Shown: positions 15,570 through 24,264 of the stretch, piece by piece
How the letters are laid out: every line of letters starts with the position of its first letter
Numbering within the stretch: position 1 is the first letter of the stretch
Source: an uncultured Microbacterium sp.
GTDB taxonomy: Bacteria; Actinomycetota; Actinomycetes; Actinomycetales; Microbacteriaceae
Direction of reading: 5' to 3'
Assembly: GCA_913774845.1 (NCBI GenBank)
Contig: CAJYJO010000017.1
Span: 43,569 to 107,568 of the forward strand
Length of the DNA: 64,000 bases
Position numbers and translations under genes: made by a program
Notes under the pieces: model-generated
The model's input: the letters and a program-made list of their open reading frames with translations, nothing else
Databases searched by the model: none
Told to the model about the DNA's origin: nothing

Positions 15570-16357
15570 GGACCGTCGTCACCGTCGACATCGCGCTGAC
15601 GGTCTCCGTCGCCGCCGAGGTGGTGTTCTCCGTCGTCCCGGCGACCGGGTGGGCCACGGAGGAGAGACTTGACCTCGCCGCCGACGGGCACGCCATCGTC
15701 CCCGTCGAGCGCGAGGACGCGCACGGCACGCGGCTGCACCGCGCGGTCCTCCCCGCCGGCGCGGCATCCCTCACCTACCGCGCCGAGGTGTCCCCGCCCG
15801 CCGCACCCGCCACCTCGGACGATCTCGACCCCGTGCGCTACCTCCGACCCAGCCGCTACGTCCCGTCCGATCTGCTGAGCGACGAGGCGTCCGCGTTCGT
15901 CGGGCTGCCGCCGCGAGAGATCGTGACCCGCGTGCTGCGCGAGGTCGCCGCGCGCCTCGAGTACGCGCCGGGTTCGAGCGGACCCACCGACTCCGCCCTC
16001 GACGCCCTCCGCGCGGGGGTGGGCGTCTGCCGCGACTTCGCGCACGTCACCATCGCACTGCTGCGGGCGAGCGGGGTACCGGCCCGGCTCGTCTCCGCCT
16101 TCGCCCCGGGGCTGGACCCGATGGACTTCCACGCCGTCGTCGAGGCGTTCGTGGAGGGCCGGTGGGAGGTCGTGGATGCCACCCGCCTGGCGCCTCGAGC
16201 CCATCTGGCGCGTATCGCCACGGGACGCGACGCCGCCGACACGGCGTTTCTCACCACGATCTCCGGTGCCGTCGCGCTGGACTCCGTCGAGGTCACCGCC
16301 GTCGCGCGCGGCGACCTGCAGCTCGACGACACGGAAAGCGCGGTCCTGCTGCGCTGA
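15566..16357 (+). CDS. Transglutaminase-like domain protein
   Basis: This 263-residue protein has an N-terminal beta domain and a transglutaminase-like (papain-fold) core. The triad is visible: Cys155 in GVCRDFAH, His189 in DFHAVVEAF and Asp204 in VVDATRLAP. Spacing and sequence match bacterial TGc-domain proteins, which act as peptidases or transglutaminases, often on unknown substrates. There is no signal peptide, so it is probably cytoplasmic. The GTG start overlaps the marR stop (GTGA), showing coupled expression. The substrate is not known. Confidence 0.88.
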   Translation: MRTVVTVDIALTVSVAAEVVFSVVPATGWATEERLDLAADGHAIVPVEREDAHGTRLHRAVLPAGAASLTYRAEVSPPAAPATSDDLDPVRYLRPSRYVPSDLLSDEASAFVGLPPREIVTRVLREVAARLEYAPGSSGPTDSALDALRAGVGVCRDFAHVTIALLRASGVPARLVSAFAPGLDPMDFHAVVEAFVEGRWEVVDATRLAPRAHLARIATGRDAADTAFLTTISGAVALDSVEVTAVARGDLQLDDTESAVLLR

Positions 16358-16407
16358 TCCTCCGTGCGGGGGATCCGCCGCGCGGGCCGGATCGATAGCG
16401 TCGACTC

Positions 16408-18258
16408 ATGGACGTCCTCGCCCGACCGCGCCCCTTCCTCCGCTTCATCTCGGCGGCGGCGCTGCTCCTGCTGGCCGCACTGCTGACGGTGGGAGCTCCC
16501 CTCCCCGCTCGGGCCGATACCGACGACTTCACCTTCGATGCTATCGACGCCGACATGACCCTGTCCCGCGGCGCCGACGGTCACGCCGAGCTGGCCGTGA
16601 CCGAGACTCTGGTCGCGCGCTTCCCCGACGAGGATCAGAACCGCGGTCTCGTCCGCGTGATCCCCGACGACTACGACGGCGTCCCCCTGCACACCCGGAT
16701 CGTGTCGGTCACCGACGCCGCGGGCGCCGCCGTGCCCTTCGAGGTCGAGACCGACCGTCGCCAGGTGACCGTCCTCACCGGGGACGACGAGTACGTCCGG
16801 GGCGTGCAGACGTACGTCCTCCGCTACACGCAGCGCGACACCATCCGCGCGTTCGCCGACACCGACGCCGACGAGTTCTATCGCGACATCAACGGCACCG
16901 ACTGGGCGCAGCCGTTCGGCGAGGTGACCGCGCGCCTGCGGCTGGATCCGGCGCTCGAGTCGGCGGCCCTCGACGGCGCCGCCGCCTGTTACGTCGGCGC
17001 GCAGGGGTCGACCGCCCGGTGCGATATCGCCCGGTCCGGCGGCGATGGGGCCCCGCTCGTGTACGAGGCGGGCGCGACCGGTCTCGGGCCCGGGGAGAAC
17101 GTCACCATCGCGATCGGACTCACGGCGGGGACGTTCGTCCCCGGCGAGGTCGTGCGCACCCCGATCGAGCAGTTCTCCGTCGACGCCGCGCCGGTGCTGG
17201 CCGCGTCGTCCCTCGGCGCGCTGGTCCTCGCCCTCGCCGGCGTCGCCACGGCCCTCCTCGCACGTCGTCGCGGTCGTGACGCCCCGGGGCGCGGTGTGAT
17301 CGTCCCCGAGTACGAGCCGCCCGCCGGCGTCGACGTGCTCGAGGGCGCGGAGTTGGCGGATCGCCGGGGTGCCGGCATCCCGGCCGCCCTCCTCGACACG
17401 GCGGTGGCCGGACACCTGCGCATCATCGAGGTGCCGGATCGGCCCAAGGCGCTCGAGCTCGAATTCGTCACCGGGGAGCGCGCGACGCCGTTGCGCTCCG
17501 CGGTGCTGCGGGCTGTCTTCGGCGACGCCCCCTCCCCCGGCGCGCGCGTCGTTCTCGGCGCCGATCGTCAGGACGTGGCGAAGGCGCTGCAGAAGCTGCC
17601 GTCCGCGGCGTCCGCGGAACTCCGCGCCCGCGGGTGGACGAGCCGTCAGCGGGTCGGCACGCGGGTGGCCGCCGGCCTGCTCGCCGTCGGCGCCTTCATC
17701 GTGGCGGTGCTCGTCGTCATTCTCGCCGCCCAGGGCACCGCTCCCGCGTGGTGGCAGATCGCCGCCGTCCCCGCCACGGTGGTCGTCGGCATCCTGGCCT
17801 TCGTGCTCCTGCGGTACCGCGATCGGATCACGGATGCCGGCGCTCCCGCGCGCGACCACCTCCGGGGACTGCGCGACTACCTGCAGCTGGCGGAGGCGGA
17901 CCGCCTGCGCGTCCTGCAGAGCCCGGAAGGGGCGGAACGGCGCCGAATCGACCCCGGCGATGCCGCCGAGATGCTCCATCTGTACGAGCGCCTGCTGCCC
18001 TGGGCCGTCGTGTGGGGCGTCGAGAGGGAGTGGGCGCACGCTCTCGACACGCGGGTGCGCGAGGCGGGCGGCGACCTGTCGTGGTACGCCGGCCCCCAGG
18101 GCTTCTCGAGTGCGGCGTTCACGACGACGCTGGGTTCGATGCGTGCCGCGAGCATACCGGTGACGACCAGCAGCGGATCGGGGAGCTTCTCCGGCGGATC
18201 CTTCGGCGGGGGCTTCTCGGGCGGCGGGATGGGCGGTGGCGGCGGCGGCGGGCGCTGA
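16408..18258 (+). CDS. DUF2207-family predicted membrane protein
   Basis: This 616-residue protein has a signal peptide (residues 1-36, ending PARADTDD), an extracytoplasmic beta domain with the DUF2207 start pattern FDAIDADMTLSRGADGHAELAVTETL, a membrane helix near residues 265-285, a cytoplasmic segment, two more helices (LLAVGAFIVAVLVVILAA, IAAVPATVVVGILAFVLL) and a C-terminal Gly/Ser tail (SFGGGFSGGGMGGGGGGGR). Signal, DUF2207 core and glycine-rich tail are all usual for the family, whose function is unknown. A TAGCGT -10 box ends six bases before the ATG at 16408, so the transcript is leaderless. Confidence 0.88.
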   Translation: MDVLARPRPFLRFISAAALLLLAALLTVGAPLPARADTDDFTFDAIDADMTLSRGADGHAELAVTETLVARFPDEDQNRGLVRVIPDDYDGVPLHTRIVSVTDAAGAAVPFEVETDRRQVTVLTGDDEYVRGVQTYVLRYTQRDTIRAFADTDADEFYRDINGTDWAQPFGEVTARLRLDPALESAALDGAAACYVGAQGSTARCDIARSGGDGAPLVYEAGATGLGPGENVTIAIGLTAGTFVPGEVVRTPIEQFSVDAAPVLAASSLGALVLALAGVATALLARRRGRDAPGRGVIVPEYEPPAGVDVLEGAELADRRGAGIPAALLDTAVAGHLRIIEVPDRPKALELEFVTGERATPLRSAVLRAVFGDAPSPGARVVLGADRQDVAKALQKLPSAASAELRARGWTSRQRVGTRVAAGLLAVGAFIVAVLVVILAAQGTAPAWWQIAAVPATVVVGILAFVLLRYRDRITDAGAPARDHLRGLRDYLQLAEADRLRVLQSPEGAERRRIDPGDAAEMLHLYERLLPWAVVWGVEREWAHALDTRVREAGGDLSWYAGPQGFSSAAFTTTLGSMRAASIPVTTSSGSGSFSGGSFGGGFSGGGMGGGGGGGR

Positions 18259-18272
18259 CGTCCGGCGGGCCG

Positions 18273-18977
18273 TCACTCCGCGACGCGGACGACCTCGGCG
18301 ATCACGCGCGGGTCGGCGAGCACGCGGAAATGTCCTCCGCCGTCGAGGCGGACGTTGCGCGCTCCGGCGAGTTCGCTGCCCTCGGGGATGTGCGGGTCGA
18401 ACGCGCCGTACACCGAGGTGATGCGGGCGTTCGCCTCGGCGGCGGCGGCGAGGGCGCGCATCGTCGCGTCGCCCGAGCGGAATGCGCGCAGCGACGGCGT
18501 CGGCATGAGGCTGCTGTAGCGCGACCCGCCGAACGGGGTGGCGACGGCGACCATCGCACGCACCCGTTCGCCCGCCGGGTCGAAGGCCATCACGTGCTTG
18601 CCGATCAGCCCGCCCTTGCTGTGCGCGACGAGGACGACGTCGTCGAGCCCCCGCTCGATCAGGAGCGCGGCCACGCGACCCGCCGCCTCGGCGATGGGAC
18701 GGCGGTTGTCGCCGAGCGCGGTGACGGCGTGAACGGGGTGGCCGCGATCGTGGAGCACGCGGGCGAGCGGTTCGAGGAAGCGCCAGGTCTCGTAGATCCC
18801 GGGCAGCAGCACGAGCGGGGTGCCTTCGCCCCTGGCGAGGTCGTCCGGGACGCTGCGTCCGAGGAGCGCGCGCACCTGCCCGTTCAGCGCGTACGCGTAG
18901 TCGCGTACCCACCAGTCGAGGTCGCGGACCCCCGCGGCGATCCGCGAGACGTGGCGTGGTCCGGCATCCGTCGACAT
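18273..18977 (-). CDS. Alpha/beta hydrolase, lipase/PGAP1-like
   Basis: This 234-residue protein has an alpha/beta-hydrolase fold with LVLLPGIYETWRF (oxyanion region), the nucleophile elbow VLVAHSKGG containing the catalytic serine, and VAVATPFGGSRYSSL. A late GGGHFRVL supplies the likely catalytic histidine, with an aspartate in GAFDPHIPEG. No signal peptide is present. The start at 18977 is chosen for the GGGAGGATGGG site upstream. It is convergent with the DUF2207-like gene. Lipase, esterase or acyltransferase activity is possible; the substrate is unknown. Confidence 0.85.
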   Translation of the reverse strand: MSTDAGPRHVSRIAAGVRDLDWWVRDYAYALNGQVRALLGRSVPDDLARGEGTPLVLLPGIYETWRFLEPLARVLHDRGHPVHAVTALGDNRRPIAEAAGRVAALLIERGLDDVVLVAHSKGGLIGKHVMAFDPAGERVRAMVAVATPFGGSRYSSLMPTPSLRAFRSGDATMRALAAAAEANARITSVYGAFDPHIPEGSELAGARNVRLDGGGHFRVLADPRVIAEVVRVAE

Positions 18978-19092
18978 GCCCCCATCCTCCCGGGGGCCGC
19001 GGAGAAGGCCAGGCGGGTTGCGCCGCCGCACATCACGGCTCGTCGCGCAACCCCGGGATCCGGCGATGGGGAGCCGCTCTAGCGTGTGGGCC

Positions 19093-19332
19093 ATGGACAT
19101 CTCGGACATCCGTTGGAACGAACCCGCCCGTCAGAAGATCCTCGACGACGCCGACTCCGTGCTCCGCGAGGCCGTCGTCGCCATCGCCCGCGAGAGCGAC
19201 GGCATCTCGTCGGACGAGGCGTTCGCGCAGATCAACGCCCGCATCAAGGACCGCTTCATCGACTACGAACCGGGCCCGGACATCCGCACCTACGCCGACG
19301 CGATCGCCGCCGGCGAGGTCCCTACCGACTGA
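19093..19332 (+). CDS. Small soluble hypothetical protein
   Basis: This 79-residue acidic protein is predicted helical (DISDIRWNEPARQKILDDAD, EAVVAIARESDGISSDEAFAQINARIKDRF) and has no membrane segment. A TAGCGT -10 box ends seven bases before the ATG at 19093, so the mRNA is probably leaderless. Similar small proteins are widespread in Microbacteriaceae without assigned function. It stands alone between convergent and divergent neighbours. Confidence 0.7.
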   Translation: MDISDIRWNEPARQKILDDADSVLREAVVAIARESDGISSDEAFAQINARIKDRFIDYEPGPDIRTYADAIAAGEVPTD

Positions 19333-19535
19333 CGACGCCCCGGAGGGGGCGAATGCGCTCGGCGCCTCCTTGGGATCAGCTGGGACATCGCGTCACGACG
19401 GCGACGCGAGCGTACTGTTCTGTCGTATCCCACCCCGGCATCGCCGGCGCGGATGACGCCGCTCATGGCGTCCCCGACGACTCCCGCCCGTCGAGCCCGT
19501 CCCCCACCGGCTCCGGACGGGAGTCGTCGTCCGTC

Positions 19536-19724
19536 TCAGCGGTCTTCGCCGTAGCCGCGGATGCTGCGCAGGTCGTCCTTGAGATCCTCCTGCGCGAGGT
19601 CGTCGTCGGCGACGGCGGCGTCCGCCGCACGCTGCTCGCGCGCGCCGTCCTTCTTCTCCTCCACGCCCGCGTCGGTGGCACCGTCCATGACGGGGGCGTC
19701 CTGGGTCTCTTCGCGTTCGGTCAT
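19536..19724 (-). CDS. Small highly acidic hypothetical protein
   Basis: This 62-residue protein is rich in Asp, Glu and Ala and looks intrinsically disordered apart from the C-terminal LAQEDLKDDLRSIRGYGEDR. The ATG at 19724 has an excellent GAGGAGG site. I do not recognise the family. It lies just downstream of the broken MMPL gene on the same strand, but probably has its own promoter. Confidence 0.6.
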   Translation of the reverse strand: MTEREETQDAPVMDGATDAGVEEKKDGAREQRAADAAVADDDLAQEDLKDDLRSIRGYGEDR

Positions 19725-19814
19725 CGTCGTCCTCCTCGGAAAGGGTGTCGTCTCGGAATCCTGACAACCGCAGCCGACCGGACGGCGGGGCTTGCGCCCC
19801 GCACCGCCGGGTGC

Positions 19815-21024
19815 TCAGACCCCGTGAGGGGACGGGTGACGGCGCTCGAGCGCCGATCCTTCGACATCGACGTTCGGCCCGATGCGGTCGAGCCACGTCG
19901 GCAGCCGCCGCGCAGCCCCGCCCAGCACGTGCATGCCGGCGGGCATGAGGAGCATGCGCACGACGAACGCGTCGAAGAGCACACCGAGGCCGAGACCCAG
20001 ACCGGACGACGTGATGATGACGGCCTCCGAGGTGATGAAGCCCGAGAACATCGAGACCATGATGATGGCCGCGGCGATCACGTGGGTGCGTCCGGCCCGG
20101 AATCCCTGGGCCACCGCGAGCCGCGGAGCCGCTCCGTGCGCCCACGCCTCGCGCATGCCCGTGGTGAGGAAGAGCTGGTAGTCCATGGCCAGACCGAACA
20201 GGATGCCGACGAGGATCACCGGCAGGAAGCTCAGGATCGGGCCGGGGTCGTGCACCCCGAAGAGCACGCTCAGCCAGCCCCATGGGAAGACGGCGGTCAC
20301 CGCCCCGTAGGTGGCGAACAGCGACAGCACGAAGCCGAGCGTCGCAATGAGGGGCACGAGGAGCGAGCGGAAGACCATCACCATGATGAGGAACGGCAGG
20401 CCGACGACCACGACGAGGTAGAGGGACAGCACGTCGGCGAGTCCCTCGGAGATGTCGATGTCGATCGCCGCCGCACCCGCGACGCCGAGGTCGATGTCGC
20501 CGTCCACCGGCGGGAGGGAGCGCAGCTCGCGCACCAGGCGGTCGGTCGACACCGCGTTGGGGCCCTCGGTCGGGATGACATGGAAAGCGGGGGTGCTCCT
20601 CCACGTCGACGGGCGCGGTGCGCGCGGCCCGGCGCGGGTGCTCCGCGGCGTCCGCGGCAGCGGTGGCCCGCGCGCGAGCCTTCCGGTTGAGGATGCGCAT
20701 CCCGGCGAGCCCGAGAAGAACGGGCGTGAGCGACACCGCGATGAGGACCGCGACCAGCACGCTCACCGCACCCGCGGTGCCCATCAGGCCCAGGAACGGG
20801 ATGCCGGTGATGTTGAGCGCGAGCAGGGCGACGATCACCGTCGACCCGGCGAAGACGACGGCGTTTCCCGCCGTCCCGTTCGCGAGGCCGATCGATTCTC
20901 CGACGTCCGCCCCGGCGAGGAGCTGGCGACGGTGGCGGTAGAGGATGAAGAGCGCGTAGTCGATGCCGACCGCGAGTCCGACGCGGTCGTGGGCGGCGCC
21001 CTCCCCCGATGAGGCACACGCCAC
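19815..21024 (-). pseudogene. MMPL-family transporter, truncated and frame-disrupted
   Basis: Two parts of an RND/MMPL transporter are in different frames. From about 20985 to 20600 one frame reads VGLAVGIDYALFILYRHRRQ...GNAVVFAGSTVIVALLAL...FLGLMGTAGAVSVLVAVLIAVSLTPVLLGLAGMRI. From about 20590 to 19815 a second frame continues with HVIPTEGPNAVSTDRLV...LPVILVGILFGLAMDYQLFLTTGMREAW, followed by the normal C-terminal helices. The N-terminal 200 or so residues are missing. The middle extracytoplasmic domain is also missing at the frame break, so this is deletion rather than a single-base error. It is a decayed gene unless a shortened second half (from ATG 20552) is still made. Confidence 0.8.
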
Positions 21025-21100
21025 GCAGGGCGGCTACCACAGCCGAGCGATCCATGTCCAGGCCGGGCTCGCTCAGATGCATGCCCTAGAATCGATCCAG

Positions 21101-21208
21101 CAAGGGGAGTACTCCCACCGCGACGATCTCGTCAATACGGACCACGCCATCGTGGTCCCGGGACGTCGGCCCGGCTCGCCGGGTGGAGGAGACCTTGGTG
21201 TCTTGCCG
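21101..21208 (+). promoter_or_regulatory. yybP-ykoY-type manganese riboswitch before terC
   Basis: The leader contains AAGGGGAGTACTCCC at 21102-21116 and, about 75 bases later, GGAGGAGACCTTGGTGTCTTG. These two blocks correspond to the conserved internal-loop sequences of the yybP-ykoY RNA (GGGGAGUA and GAGACC). The segment between them folds into stems, for example the ACCACG/CGTGGT pair at 21141-21146 and 21151-21156. A TAGAAT hexamer at 21087-21092 is a likely -10 box. In many bacteria this Mn2+-sensing RNA sits before TerC/MntP-type genes, and it does so here. The call is made by eye. Confidence 0.75.
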
Positions 21209-21234
21209 TACACCTATTTCCCTTGGAGGCCGCC

Positions 21235-22257
21235 ATGGGCGTCACCCCCCTCATCTGGATCATCACGATCGCGGTCACCGTCGCGTTCTTCGTGTTCGAG
21301 TTCTTCGCGCACGTGCGCAAGCCCCATGAACCCTCGATCGCCGAATCCGCGCGATGGTCGGCGTTCTACATCGGCCTGGCCCTGCTGTTCGGCGTCGGGA
21401 TCGGCGTGTTCTCCGGCTGGACCTATGGCGGTGAGTACTTCGCCGGGTACCTGACCGAGAAGGCGCTGTCGATCGACAACCTGTTCGTCTTCCTGATCAT
21501 CATGACCGGGTTCGCGGTGCCGAAGATCTATCAGCAGAAGGTGCTGATGATCGGCATCGTCATCGCGCTCATCATGCGCGGTGCCTTCATCGCGGTCGGC
21601 GCGGCGCTGATCGAGAACTTCTCCTGGATCTTCTACCTCTTCGGCGCCCTGTTGCTCTTCCTCGCCTACCGTCAGGCGTTCTCGCACGGCGAGAGCGACC
21701 CCGCCAACGGTAAGTTCATGACCTTCGTGCGGAGGGTGCTGCCGGTCAGCGAGGAGTACAACGGAGACAAGCTGACCGTGCGCAAGAACGGCAAGCGCTT
21801 CGTCACCCCGATGCTGCTGGTCATCATCGCGATCGGCTTCATCGACCTCGTCTTCGCGGTCGACTCCATCCCCGCCATCTACGGGCTGACGAACGAGGCG
21901 TACATCGTGTTCACCGCCAACGCCTTCGCCCTGATGGGTCTGCGTCAGCTGTACTTCCTCATCGGCGGTCTGCTGGAGCGTCTGGTCTACCTCGCCCAGG
22001 GCCTGGCCGTGATCCTCGCGTTCATCGGGGTGAAGCTCGTCTTCCACGCCCTGCACGTCAACGAGGTGCCCTTCATCAACGGCGGCGAGCCGCTGCTGTG
22101 GGTGCCCGAGATCCCGATCTGGTTCTCGCTGCTGTTCATCGCCGCCACCGTGGCCGTGGCGACGTTCCTCAGCCTCCGCAAGACCCGCAACGACCGTGAG
22201 AAGAAGGACCGCAAGACCTTCGAGGGCGAGAAGGTCGTCCACGCTCCCGAAGACTGA
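21235..22257 (+). CDS. TerC-family integral membrane protein, probable manganese exporter
   Basis: This 340-residue protein has about eight or nine membrane helices and the TerC signatures: EKALSIDNLFVFLIIM and the repeated-half motif FIDLVFAVDSIPAIYGLT, whose acidic residues lie in the membrane. A loop with KLTVRKNGKRFVTP separates the halves and the C-terminal tail is basic. TerC/Alx proteins were named for tellurite resistance and several export Mn2+, for example to metallate secreted enzymes. The riboswitch upstream supports the manganese role. The ATG at 21235 is used because TTGGAGG lies six to twelve bases upstream; an earlier TTG would overlap that site. Confidence 0.92.
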   Translation: MGVTPLIWIITIAVTVAFFVFEFFAHVRKPHEPSIAESARWSAFYIGLALLFGVGIGVFSGWTYGGEYFAGYLTEKALSIDNLFVFLIIMTGFAVPKIYQQKVLMIGIVIALIMRGAFIAVGAALIENFSWIFYLFGALLLFLAYRQAFSHGESDPANGKFMTFVRRVLPVSEEYNGDKLTVRKNGKRFVTPMLLVIIAIGFIDLVFAVDSIPAIYGLTNEAYIVFTANAFALMGLRQLYFLIGGLLERLVYLAQGLAVILAFIGVKLVFHALHVNEVPFINGGEPLLWVPEIPIWFSLLFIAATVAVATFLSLRKTRNDREKKDRKTFEGEKVVHAPED

Positions 22258-22269
22258 CCCCGGCGACGA

Positions 22270-22296
22270 CGGGCCCGCGGCGACGCCGCGGGCCCG
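22270..22296 (+). terminator. Hairpin terminator after terC
   Basis: A perfect 12-bp GC stem (22270-22281 with 22285-22296) with a 3-base loop starts 12 bases after the terC stop and is followed by GTTGCC. The stem stability makes factor-independent termination likely despite the weak T-tract. Confidence 0.8.
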
Positions 22297-22362
22297 TTGC
22301 CGTATCCGCACCACGAACGCAACCCCGGCGAGCGCGCTCGGAAGCCGCCCTACCGTGGCGGC

Positions 22363-23328
22363 ATGACGCGATTCGGCTACACCCTCATGACCGAGCAGAG
22401 CGGCCCCAAGGCCCTCGTCGACTACGCCGTCGGCGCCGAGCGCGCCGGCTACGACTTCCTCGTCTCGAGCGACCACTACTCCCCCTGGTTGACGAGCCAG
22501 GGCCACGCGCCCTACGCCTGGACCGTCCTCGGGGCCGTCGCGCAGGCGACGACGGACGTCGAACTGATGACCTACGTCACCTGCCCCACGGTGCGCTACC
22601 ACCCGGCCGTCGTCGCGCAGAAGGCGGCGACCCTGCAGCTGCTCTCGGACGGCCGTTTCACGCTCGGGCTCGGTTCGGGCGAGAACCTCAACGAGCACGT
22701 CGTGGGCGAGGGATGGCCCGCCGTCCACGCCCGCCAGGACATGCTCGTCGAGGCGATCGAGATCATCCGCGCGCTGCACACCGGAGACCTCGTGACCTAC
22801 GACGGCGAGTACTTCCGCGTGGACTCGGCACGCGTGTGGGATGCCCCCGACGGAGGGGTCCCCATCGGCGTCGCGGTGTCCGGCGAGCACTCGATCCAGC
22901 GCTTCGCCCCTCTCGGCGACCATCTGATCACCACGGAGCCCGACGGCGACCTCATCCAGGGCTGGGACGAGCACCACGAGGGCGAGTCCCGCAAGATCGG
23001 TCAGATCCCCATCAGCTGGGACCCCGATAAGGACGCAGCCGTCGCCCGCGCCCACGACCAGTTCCGCTGGTTCGCGGGCGGCTGGGCCGTCAATGCCGAC
23101 CTCCCGACCCCGGCCGGCTTCGCGGGCGCGTCCCAGTTCGTGCGCCCGGAGGACGTCGCGGAGTCCATCGCGTGCGGCCCCGACCTCGACGAACTCGCCG
23201 AGAGCGTCCGTCCCTTCATCGACGCCGGCTTCACCGACATCGCGATCGTGCAGGTGGGCGACGAGCAGCAGCAGCGCTTCGTCGACGAGATCGCGGCTCC
23301 GCTGCTCGAGAAGCTGCGCGCGCTGTGA
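22363..23328 (+). CDS. LLM-class F420-dependent oxidoreductase
   Basis: This 321-residue protein has the luciferase-like TIM barrel of F420-dependent dehydrogenases of the glucose-6-phosphate dehydrogenase-like group. Blocks include FGYTLMTEQSGP, FLVSSDHYSPW, VTCPTVRYHPAVVAQKAATLQ, FTLGLGSGENLNEHVVG and IGVAVSGEHSI. The glycine-rich GSGENLNEH loop fits phosphate or cofactor binding. A TACCGT -10 box ends six bases before the ATG at 22363 (leaderless). The substrate is unknown; a sugar phosphate or another alcohol is possible. It presumes F420 synthesis elsewhere in the genome. Confidence 0.88.
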   Translation: MTRFGYTLMTEQSGPKALVDYAVGAERAGYDFLVSSDHYSPWLTSQGHAPYAWTVLGAVAQATTDVELMTYVTCPTVRYHPAVVAQKAATLQLLSDGRFTLGLGSGENLNEHVVGEGWPAVHARQDMLVEAIEIIRALHTGDLVTYDGEYFRVDSARVWDAPDGGVPIGVAVSGEHSIQRFAPLGDHLITTEPDGDLIQGWDEHHEGESRKIGQIPISWDPDKDAAVARAHDQFRWFAGGWAVNADLPTPAGFAGASQFVRPEDVAESIACGPDLDELAESVRPFIDAGFTDIAIVQVGDEQQQRFVDEIAAPLLEKLRAL

Positions 23329-23367
23329 CCGGCCGCGGGGCGCGCCGCCCGGCGCGCCCCGCCGTCG

Positions 23368-24264
23368 TCACCGTCCGATGTACCCCGCCTCGGTGACCCA
23401 CTGCTCCAGCCGCCATACGGGCACACGGAACACCCGTGCGACCGCGGTGATCGAGTGCTCGCCCTCGACGACGGAGGCGACGGCGAACTCCCGCAGGGAG
23501 CGGAACGCGCGACCCGCGAGCGGTCCCTCCCGCAGGTCGGAGAACGTGCGCGGTTCCTTGGGCCCCGTCGTCCCCGGCGCGACGAAGACGTATCTCGAGG
23601 CCCCCTGCATCCCCTGTTCCGCCGCGCGCCGGTGCACCTGCGTCGCGGCGGACTCGTGGATCGTCCCCGACACGGGAGGGCGGGATGCCGCGGGCGCGGC
23701 GTCCGGCGGCCGGAGAGCGGCCGCCTCGGGCCCGGACACCGGGGGAACCGACGCGCTCCACGTGTGCTCGGTGCGCGGGAAGGACGCGTCCGCCGGTGCG
23801 GACACCGGGTCGAACGCCGGCATCTCCGCGGCGGCGACCGCGCTCGTCCAAGGCGCGGCCGGGAGCTCACCGCCCCACACGACGTCGCTCGCGACGACGT
23901 ACGGGCTGGCCGCGGGAGCTGCCGGCGTCGTCGTCAGCCACGGCGCGGGCGGCAGTTCTCCGCCCCAGACGACCTCGCTGGGCACCACGTAAGGACTGTC
24001 GAACCCGCTCTGCGCCGGGGACGCTTCGGTGTCGCCGAAGAGCGCCGACACCTCGATCTCGAACGTCTCGGCGAGCGCCACCAGCGTCGCGAGGGATGCC
24101 GTCGTGCGGCCGCTCTCGATGGCTCGGACGCGTGACTCGGACAGCCCGGCCTCGAAGGCGAGCGCGGGAACGGTGAGGCCGCGTTCCTCGCGAAGTCGAC
24201 GGATCCGCGCGGAGAGGGCACGCAGCACCTCGTCGAGTCGCCCGTCGATCGGAGCTTCGCTCAC
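23368..24264 (-). CDS. XRE-family regulator with repeats and a shared C-terminal module
   Basis: This 298-residue protein starts with an XRE helix-turn-helix (about residues 12-72: LSARIRRLREERGLTVPALAFEAGLSESRVRAIESG). Next comes a Pro/Ala-rich linker with two tandem copies of a segment containing PYVV-x-S-x-VVWGGEL-P-APW, then a C-terminal module at residues 240-294. That module is about 64 percent identical (35 of 55 positions) to the cytoplasmic tail of the beta-helix membrane protein encoded just upstream, and looks like a second HTH (AVARVFRVPVWRLEQWV). The GTG start overlaps the upstream stop as GTGA. It is the last gene of the glycosyltransferase operon and probably controls it or partners the membrane protein. 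Confidence 0.8.
   Translation of the reverse strand: MSEAPIDGRLDEVLRALSARIRRLREERGLTVPALAFEAGLSESRVRAIESGRTTASLATLVALAETFEIEVSALFGDTEASPAQSGFDSPYVVPSEVVWGGELPPAPWLTTTPAAPAASPYVVASDVVWGGELPAAPWTSAVAAAEMPAFDPVSAPADASFPRTEHTWSASVPPVSGPEAAALRPPDAAPAASRPPVSGTIHESAATQVHRRAAEQGMQGASRYVFVAPGTTGPKEPRTFSDLREGPLAGRAFRSLREFAVASVVEGEHSITAVARVFRVPVWRLEQWVTEAGYIGR

Noticed and set aside
20552-21082. A separate minus-strand gene start upstream of the broken MMPL gene
   Set aside because: The frames there show no family similarity or convincing ribosome binding site and overlap the MMPL remnant.
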